From positions 38,936,336 to 39,000,335 of the forward strand of contig OZ024897.1 in NCBI GenBank assembly GCA_964017195.1: DNA of 64,000 nucleotides. The letters are read 5' to 3'. Numbering within the stretch: the first letter of the stretch is position 1; each line of letters begins with the position of its first letter. This stretch comes from Siderastrea radians (lineage: Eukaryota; Cnidaria; Anthozoa; Scleractinia; Rhizangiidae). A program made the translations under genes and the position numbers. Under the pieces are notes generated by a model. That model made no database searches and was not told the origin of the DNA. It saw only the letters and a program-made list of their open reading frames with translations. Below, in pieces: positions 57,185 to 64,000 of this stretch.

Positions 57185-60099
57185 CATTATGCTACCGGTT
57201 GATATTCTTATTTGTCGGGCAAACTTTATGTTCCTGGCGCAAACAAAGGCAATATCTGCGGTTATTTGTGGTAGCTGTGTATTTTAAGTTATACACGCAA
57301 ACTGGAGAGGACTCGTGAAAGCAATATAGTTAATTTGTTTGTTTTATGACGAAAGCAAGCTTAAAGTTCCTTGTCCTTGTTCCTTGTTCCTTCTTCCTTG
57401 TGCGCTTTGTTCTCCTCCAAAGAAACAAAAGAAATGAGTTTTATGCGGTTTTGCGGTTTCAAAGGTGCACACGAATAAACGAGAACAATTTCTGGTAGTA
57501 CGTTTTCTCTCGAACAACAGTATTATTTTCGCTTATAAATAATATTAAGTTTTAGAATCTTCTTGCATCGTGCACAGTGATAGCTGTGGATAATATAAGT
57601 TTAGTTAAATGTATCTATTTAAAGGATACACGGTGCAATACTCCATAAATTAGGGCTTTGGAGGGAATGCTATGTAACTGAACTGAAATTGATGTGTTCC
57701 TAGCCAGCCACGTGAGCGATACGAACTCTTTGGTCGCTAGCGGTGATCAGCATTTAATTTCTCCAGACAGTTTTATTGCAACATCATGAGATAACGTAAG
57801 GAGAGTCAAACAAAGCATCGAAATTCTCTGAACTATCACTGAGCATTTCATTTTCCACAACTTGTTCATTTTGCAACCAAAGATGTTAATGACAAAAACT
57901 CTAACAAAATTTTTTTTGTCAAGTGAAGACTTGTGAAAAAAAATTCTCATTCCCAATTGGTATTTTTCTTCAAAATACTTCATTTAACTTGAATAAAGAG
58001 AACATGTTAGAAAATTACGTTCATGACAAAGCGTTTTGCAGAGGTTTATTTGCCGTGACAGTTGCACGTCTTTCATAGCTTTGAGTATACAGAGCCATTA
58101 AGCATTTCTCTCCCAGGATGAATCCTTGACTTTTCCTCGTTTTTATTATTGTGTGGTTGGGTAAAACCACTTTAAAGTGTAAGAACTACTACTAAAGTAG
58201 TTGAAAATTTTTCCCGCTACTTTTAATTACACTCTACAATGCTTGAGTTCTATTTTTTTGAGTTAGTGGATGGTTAATAGATGATGACCATTTAAAAACT
58301 CAGTTTAGAGGAGTGCTTTTACATGCTTCTCTCTTATGTTGAGTTTGTTATTTTGCCGGGTGAAATCTGTATGGAATTTTTGTTTGATTGAATCTTGAGG
58401 ACCCATGACCTTTTCTTAGACTACTTCAAAGTTCTAATAAACAAAGACATAAGTTAAAACTTCCGCTTATGACAAAACGTTTTCCAACAGTTTCTTTCGG
58501 CGTTGTGGGTTACCGACACGACGCAACATTTGTTTTCGTGTCTGAAACGTGCCTTCAACCATATTCATGCAGGGTCAATTGTTCTGTGCAGTTGGGTGCT
58601 GAAGCTTTAAGTGTGAGAACCTCTCATTTCTATTTTTTTAGCTGAGCATGAGCGTTAGCTATGCCGTTCTGACGAGGCCCAATAAGGCCAAAACAGTTGT
58701 CCAAGGCTGCTAACACTCAAGCTTGCTATTTAATTGTATGGCATGTTAAGAAGTTTTTCCCGCTATCAACTTGGCCATCATGATAATGCCCATTAGTGGC
58801 TACAAGTTACCAGAGCAAATGTGCGGAGCTTGTGACTTTGTCATTTCAGCCACTTCCCACAAGTGTCGCACGTTGTCACATATAGATCAACAAAGACGGG
58901 AAGTTAGGTAACGATATCAAATACACAAGCAAATTAGAAAGTGTTATAATTTCATAATTCGTATGAAGTATATGTATTCCAAAGACGAATATTGTCCACT
59001 TCGCTTTGACATAAATTGGGTTATCATGCCCTGTTATATGGGCCCTTTATTTATAATTAACATCGAAAATTATCGCAATGTTGTCGACATTGAACAATAC
59101 CTGCCTACGACCTACACCAGTGAATATGTCAGGAAACTTCGTAATAAAAAATAAAGCCTTGTTTTAATGCTTGATTATCAGCAAATCATCGTTATCTTGA
59201 AATATCTGTTTCTGTCTTAACAAAGGACGAGTCTAGTCTAGTTTACTTTGACTCGTTATTCCATTGTGTTCATTTCGTTCATTTACCGTCCGATTGTTCA
59301 GTAAATTACCATTGACACTGAATTTCCTAACTCAATTTGGCGTTGTTCTCTAACCGTCAGTTTTAGATGACCACAAATGCAGCGGTTTAAATTTGAAAAA
59401 TAACCTGAACAAGCTGTAGTATTCCTGAGAGAAAACGTAATGCGTTATCGACTGATATCCCGCCTATTACAAACTGGTTCGGTTTTATTTTAAACCTTTG
59501 AAAAGGATATTTACTGAGTTTTGGAGGAGTTGAGACATTCAAAAGTCACCTGTTCTGTGTTAGGTGTTCCTTGAAAACTCTTTAATCGTGACACTACCCG
59601 TAGATCTGGGATTCCTGGGATACCTCTGGCCTTGTGTGCATTAGATTCATTAATTAAAAGTTTTGAAATACATTCAGTGTGCCACTGACAATGTCCACAT
59701 ATTGGACCTGAGCTATCTCAGTCTGGTTGTGACGGGAAAGCCGTTATCACATCCCGGCACAACAAGCTCAAGGAGCTTAAATAAACTACCACTTCCTTTA
59801 TAGTAAGTAACTGTATCGTCCTAACTTGAGTAACAGCGCGATGCAATGCAACTTTACCTTGCAATTATTGAGTGGTACTTACAGTATAAATTGTTTGGTT
59901 GAAACTAAATCTGCAGCAAATTCTTTAATTAACGACTGTTGTTTTTATCAGGTAAGATGTTGTATGGTTCAGTATGTAAAATAATGATCGCAAACGTGCT
60001 GTTATTTGATATGACACGATCTACAGTTTCCAGCAAACTTTGTTTCCTGTAAAAAGCTCGTATTAATACTAATTAACAACTTATACCATGTGTGAGATA

Positions 60100-60450
60100 T
60101 ATTAGGTTGGTTTGAGAAAGCGGAAAGATGACAAATCAGCCTCTTGTGCCAGGGTCTTAAGTTAGTCTGTAGTTAAAGTTATTAAGTTGTCTGTGTGAGT
60201 AGCATGGATTTAGTATATAGATTACCTTTCACTTCTGATATTAGCAGGTGAGATTTTATTCAATATACGGTTTTGTCTTCTATGATAAGAAACTCATGAA
60301 ATATAAGGTGACGTAATGAATAAACAGAATGTTGCTCGTTCTTAGTCCAAGGTTAATTCCTGCGAACAGAATATGAAATGCTTAATTGAACAACATATTT
60401 TGCAAGTCATACGTCACTCTGGCACGTTAATAATTTTACGAATAGCGTTC
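60100..60450 (+). repeat. Direct repeat of 39,560-40,080
   Basis: ACGGTTTTG...TATRATAAGAAAC, CATGAAAT/CGTGAAATCTAAGGTG, AATAAACAGAATGTT/ATAAACAGAATATTTCC and GAATATGAAATG/GAATTTGAAATG occur in the same order and orientation. The 39.6 kb copy has an extra block at about 39,775-39,945. Confidence 0.65.
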
Positions 60451-61595
60451 CTTAGCCGGATATGTCTTTGTTTATCTGTTCGTTTGTTTGTTTGTTTGTT
60501 TGTTTGTTTTATGTTGTTTGTTTGTTTGTTTGTTTGTTTTATGTGTATCTATCTAGCACGTTTGGTTGCACTAAACAAACATCTGTTTTTAAAAGCCAAA
60601 TGATCCACCTTTCGAAGAAATTAGCCTGCGAGCAGGCTCACTTAGTGTGTTATTCGCGCGAGTATCTTGGCGGTGGAAGTCGAGCCGGCGAGAAGAATGG
60701 GCCGAGGAAAAGTGAGCCTGCACGAAAGCCATTGAATTTTGAATTCTCCGCGTTCGTCCACGAACGCAGCATTCTGATTGGATTGAAATGACAGGCGATG
60801 ACAGAATTTATTATTGTGACAAGTGGTCTTATTGTTTTCGGTCTTTCTCAGATTTTTAGACTTCTCGCAGTCTATCGCCGAGTTTTTCAATCGATTCAAT
60901 TTCTTAACGTGACTCGGCTAGTTGCGTCTGGTTAGCGATTGCGCTTTTGTGTCATTTTTTGGAATATCAGCCACGTTTGTTTCGCTTATTTGCAGCCTGG
61001 TTTTAGTGCGTGGTAGTTTTCAAGCCTCTCTTCTTGGGATCTCCATAATGACAGGATCTGTCAGACTTTATTTACCATGCAATGGGCATTATCTGGCTAT
61101 CGCAACGAAAGCCCCAGGTCGTAAACGAAAGCCCATTATCTTGCAGTCTTCGGTTATTTGTTATTGTGGGAAGATGGTAACGCTTGTTCCAGGTGAAGTG
61201 TTTTGCGGTATCGGCTTGATACTCTTTGTAATTACAAATTTCATGTCCATGGAGTTCTATGTTTTAACTTCTTATGCGCTCTCGTGCATCGATTCCGAGT
61301 CATCTGCACAGATGCCTTCGCGATTTGATTTTGCGAGCATTCCTAGTTACATACTTATTACGAAAACGCGGCAAAAATTATCAACTTTGTTTTATAATTT
61401 TCTTTTGCGCTATTGTGGCACATTCATAACGAAATCGATCCTCTCGAGTGTGAAAATCTGCTGTCGTGTGGCAAGCCGTCACTGCCAAAAACCTAACGAC
61501 TTGTAAACACCCCACTGCTATTTGCGGGATAGTGTAGTCCTTTTATTTTAATTATAAAATTGAATAATAAACTTTGAACCTTGAATATTGAACAA

Positions 61596-61802
61596 ACTAG
61601 CGACTTCTCGCCAGCTAGCGAGTTCACTAGCGAGAAATTGAAAACTCGCTAGCTAGCGAGTTCACTAGCGCGAAAATGAAAACTCGCTAGCGAGACATTG
61701 AAAACTCTCTAGCGAGAACTCGCTAGCTAGCCAGTTCACTGGTGAGAAAATGAAAACTCGTTAGCGAGAACTCGCCAGCTAGCGAGTTCACTAGCGAGAA
61801 TC
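61596..61802. repeat. CTAGCGAG array
   Basis: At least ten copies or near-copies of CTAGCGAG and its relatives lie in about 200 bp, arranged as imperfect units of about 50 bp (GCTAGCGAGTTCACTAGCGA, then GAAAATGAAAACTCG). Several are self-complementary (CTCGCTAGCTAGCGAG). Confidence 0.85.
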
Positions 61803-62984
61803 TTCAGCGTAGCGTCACAGCCAAACAGAATATGTATACAACTGATTTGAATACAGAAGAAGACAGCCAAATGATCCAACTTTGAAAGAAAGAAAACTGG
61901 CGCAATAATAGATGCATAACCTATGATAATTTTTAATTTAAGCAGTATTAAGAATTGGTTTACGAAAAGTGAAAAGGTTGGGGTTACTCTAAGGCAGTTT
62001 CCTCGTGTTTCGAAAGTCAACAGAGCAAGTGTTCCATTTCACTAAACATCAGAACCTTATCGCTTAGCACAATAAGATAGTAGAGTTTATATCTTCAGAG
62101 TCAAAGTTTCCTTCCTGTTCTGAGAGTGGTTCTAACAATTTGTTGACCAAATCCTATTGAACGAGTCCTAGAAATTTTTCCATAGGTAAAACTTTCTGTA
62201 TCTCTTTCCCCTATCTTTTATCACCCTTTCTTTTATCACATCCTGAAGTGTGATTATTCCGTTCAAAGTTGTTGAGAAGAGCCACTTGCTGCAATCCTGT
62301 TTGTTATGCTGCGTAATTCTAACATTTCAGTAGGTGTCGTGACCATTCACACACACGCTATCTACTGAGCCGGATCTTTCTTGTAGCACCGGTATTATCA
62401 CAACAATAACAACAACATCCTTGTTATTTTTTATTTTATTTATTTTTTATTTTTTGCAAGGCACTGAAGAACTTTTAATTTACAATTTTTGTTGAAATTT
62501 GAACTTGGAAATTCTCGGGAGTGAATCTTTTAACGTTGTTGCACAATACTAGTTCTGTCGATAAATCGTGAGTGTCGACAACTTATTTTAGAGTGCGGTA
62601 ATAGTTATGACGTCCATTAAAACCCGACATAGGATGAAATCCCACCCCAACGTTGCACTAAATTTCGACGATCATTGAGGCGTAGAGAAAGTTCTTTGTG
62701 GCGGCATACATGCAAATAGAAAAAAAAACATGCTTTGTTCCAATACAATCCACAAGCCGCAGACGAGCCACATATGTTCACGTTGGGAGCAATTTTAATA
62801 CGAAATAGAACTCTTTACACGGTCCTACTGTCGCAATGTTTGCTCTCTTTTAAAAATCATTTTGGTAAATTAATTCTGGCATCTTTCCATTATTTTTCAA
62901 TGTAACTACTGAAGCATTGTTAGAAGACGATTAAGTGACTGAGTTAAAACTCTCACACGAGCTGTGAAAACAATAAGGCCAGGG

Positions 62985-63095
62985 GCAAGTTGTATAAAAC
63001 TTAACGTTCGGTGTAACTTCTAACGTCAGTCAAACTCACTATTCTAACGTCTGACGTTAGCAGTTACGCCCGGCGTGAGGTTTTATGCAACTCAC
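62985..63095. repeat. Hairpin repeat of about 110 bp
   Basis: GCAAGTTGTATAAAACTTAA...CTAACGTCAG faces CTGACGTTAG...GGTTTTATGCAACTCAC. The stems are about 45 bp with some mismatches and a 21-base loop. It is probably a small MITE. Confidence 0.75.
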
Positions 63096-64000
63096 ACCAG
63101 ATTTCTTTTAGAAAGCCGAACTGTAAATTTGAATAACTATACTGCATATTGGGCAAGTGTGTCTTGAGAGACGTGCTCTGCTTGGCAAGGCCACGACTAG
63201 CTCAGAATGATTTGTTGGCTTTTCTAGAAGTTACAATTGTTCGATTTTGGTTTTTTTCCTTTTAACAGGTGAAGAGCAACCATTGTCATAACTCATGGCT
63301 GGAGTAAAACACATTATATCATATACAGTATATAGTATGGTACACTGCGTATACGTTATATTGAAACTCGAGTGCATGTTTATGTAGTTGTAGCTTCTGC
63401 TTCTGTGGTTAAATTGTAAACTTCATATCAAGCAGTCCTCTAATTTGTTGACGGCTGTTTTTCGCTTTATATAAGACAATAGAGCGAGCATTCAAACACA
63501 CCCCCTTGCTTTTACGCTTGCTAACCGAGGGAAGCTTGTTCGCAGGCTATTGCACGCTTGACGAGAAAATAGTTATGGATACCCTGTGATTCTGTTCCTT
63601 GTTGTTGTTCACAAATTTTCGTAAGAAAAAAATAGAACAATCCTTATATGCAACAAATGCTCTTTGACTTTATAAAGGGAATGATTACATAATAAGCGTA
63701 ATCTGGATTTCTTGTGGAGAAACATGATATATACGAAAATATCAGACCACGGTAAGCAAATGACTTCATATAGTAACGTACATTTTGCTCGTTTACATTA
63801 TGTAATGTGCACATTATGTCGCGTGACACAAACAGCTAATAGACTCAATTTCATCTAGGATTTATCCAGGGTGCATACTATAAGAGTCCATCATAGCAAA
63901 GAGATCTCTAGTAAGAAACTCTTGTTTAGCTCCATAATATGTCAATTCTTTTTAGTATCAGTTAAAGAAACAAAAAGACCAATAGAAAGCTAAATCATTT

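Larger units (their letters stand above)
45115..59500 (-). repeat. Segmental inverted duplication, copy B
   Basis: This is the inverted partner of 28,200-37,043. It is longer mainly because of the 5,155-bp palindromic insertion at 51,830-56,984. Without that the two halves are about 9.2 and 8.8 kb. Confidence 0.85.
59501..64000. other. Intergenic, repeats only
   Basis: No gene is supported. It contains a segment shared with 39,560-40,080, GTTT microsatellites at 60,477-60,540, a foldback-like block near 60,627 (AGCCTGCGAGCAGGCT), a CTAGCGAG array and a hairpin repeat. A 194-codon frame without ATG start (60,922-61,506) has no recognisable domain. Confidence 0.5.

Noticed and set aside
60373..60791. 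Cys/Leu/Phe/Val-rich ORFs
   Set aside because: They come from the GTTT microsatellite at 60,477-60,540.
60922..61506. A 194-codon plus-strand frame as a gene
   Set aside because: It begins without ATG, has no recognisable domain, splice context or conserved copy, and lies in repeat-rich DNA.

Overview
The window looks like an anthozoan (coral or sea-anemone) nuclear genome. It is AT-rich and full of mobile elements, it has spliced animal heme-peroxidase genes, and it carries a Maverick/Polinton-type integrase, a THAP/YqaJ transposon and tRNA-derived SINEs. This is inferred from gene families; no species is claimed.

Region 1 (1 to about 7,900) is part of a virus-like Polinton/Maverick-type element that runs off the left edge. 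It has a chromodomain integrase, a structural-type protein duplicated in frame, a relative of that protein, a GRF-finger protein, small overlapping ORFs and an intact SLOG-domain (DprA/YpsA-like) protein whose first strand motif sits at the C-terminus. Genes are closely packed, with TATA boxes and AATAAA signals between them. Several are broken; the integrase is split by a 5'-truncated LINE flanked by ATTATA.

Region 2 (about 9,355 to 24,914) is a decayed 15.6 kb DNA transposon of the THAP-DDE plus YqaJ type (ISL2EU-like). Its ends carry an outer terminal inverted repeat, an array of 55-bp units with a conserved hairpin core (21 copies left, about 7 right) and inner inverted repeats. The plus-strand SWIM/YqaJ gene and the minus-strand transposase both carry several lesions. 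A Ty3/Gypsy element (5-bp duplication ACTGA, 155-bp LTRs) sits in the YqaJ intron, and a 1.4 kb Harbinger-like element (TTA duplication) sits in a YqaJ coding exon.

Region 3 (about 28.2 to 59.5 kb) is a large inverted segmental duplication. Each half has a seven-coding-exon secreted heme peroxidase: gene A on plus (31,819-37,043, 645 aa) and gene B on minus (51,031-45,115, 648 aa). The genes converge, and both look intact with conserved active-site residues. The upstream TATA box and 5' untranslated exon are conserved in both. The 5' intron of gene B has received a 5,155-bp near-perfect palindrome flanked by TTAA. The interval between the genes (37-45 kb) holds two SINEs, a MITE and a 200-N assembly gap.

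Region 4 (59.5-64 kb) has no convincing gene. It contains a CTAGCGAG array, a hairpin repeat and a segment also found at 39.6-40.1 kb. No tRNA, rRNA or CRISPR locus was found.
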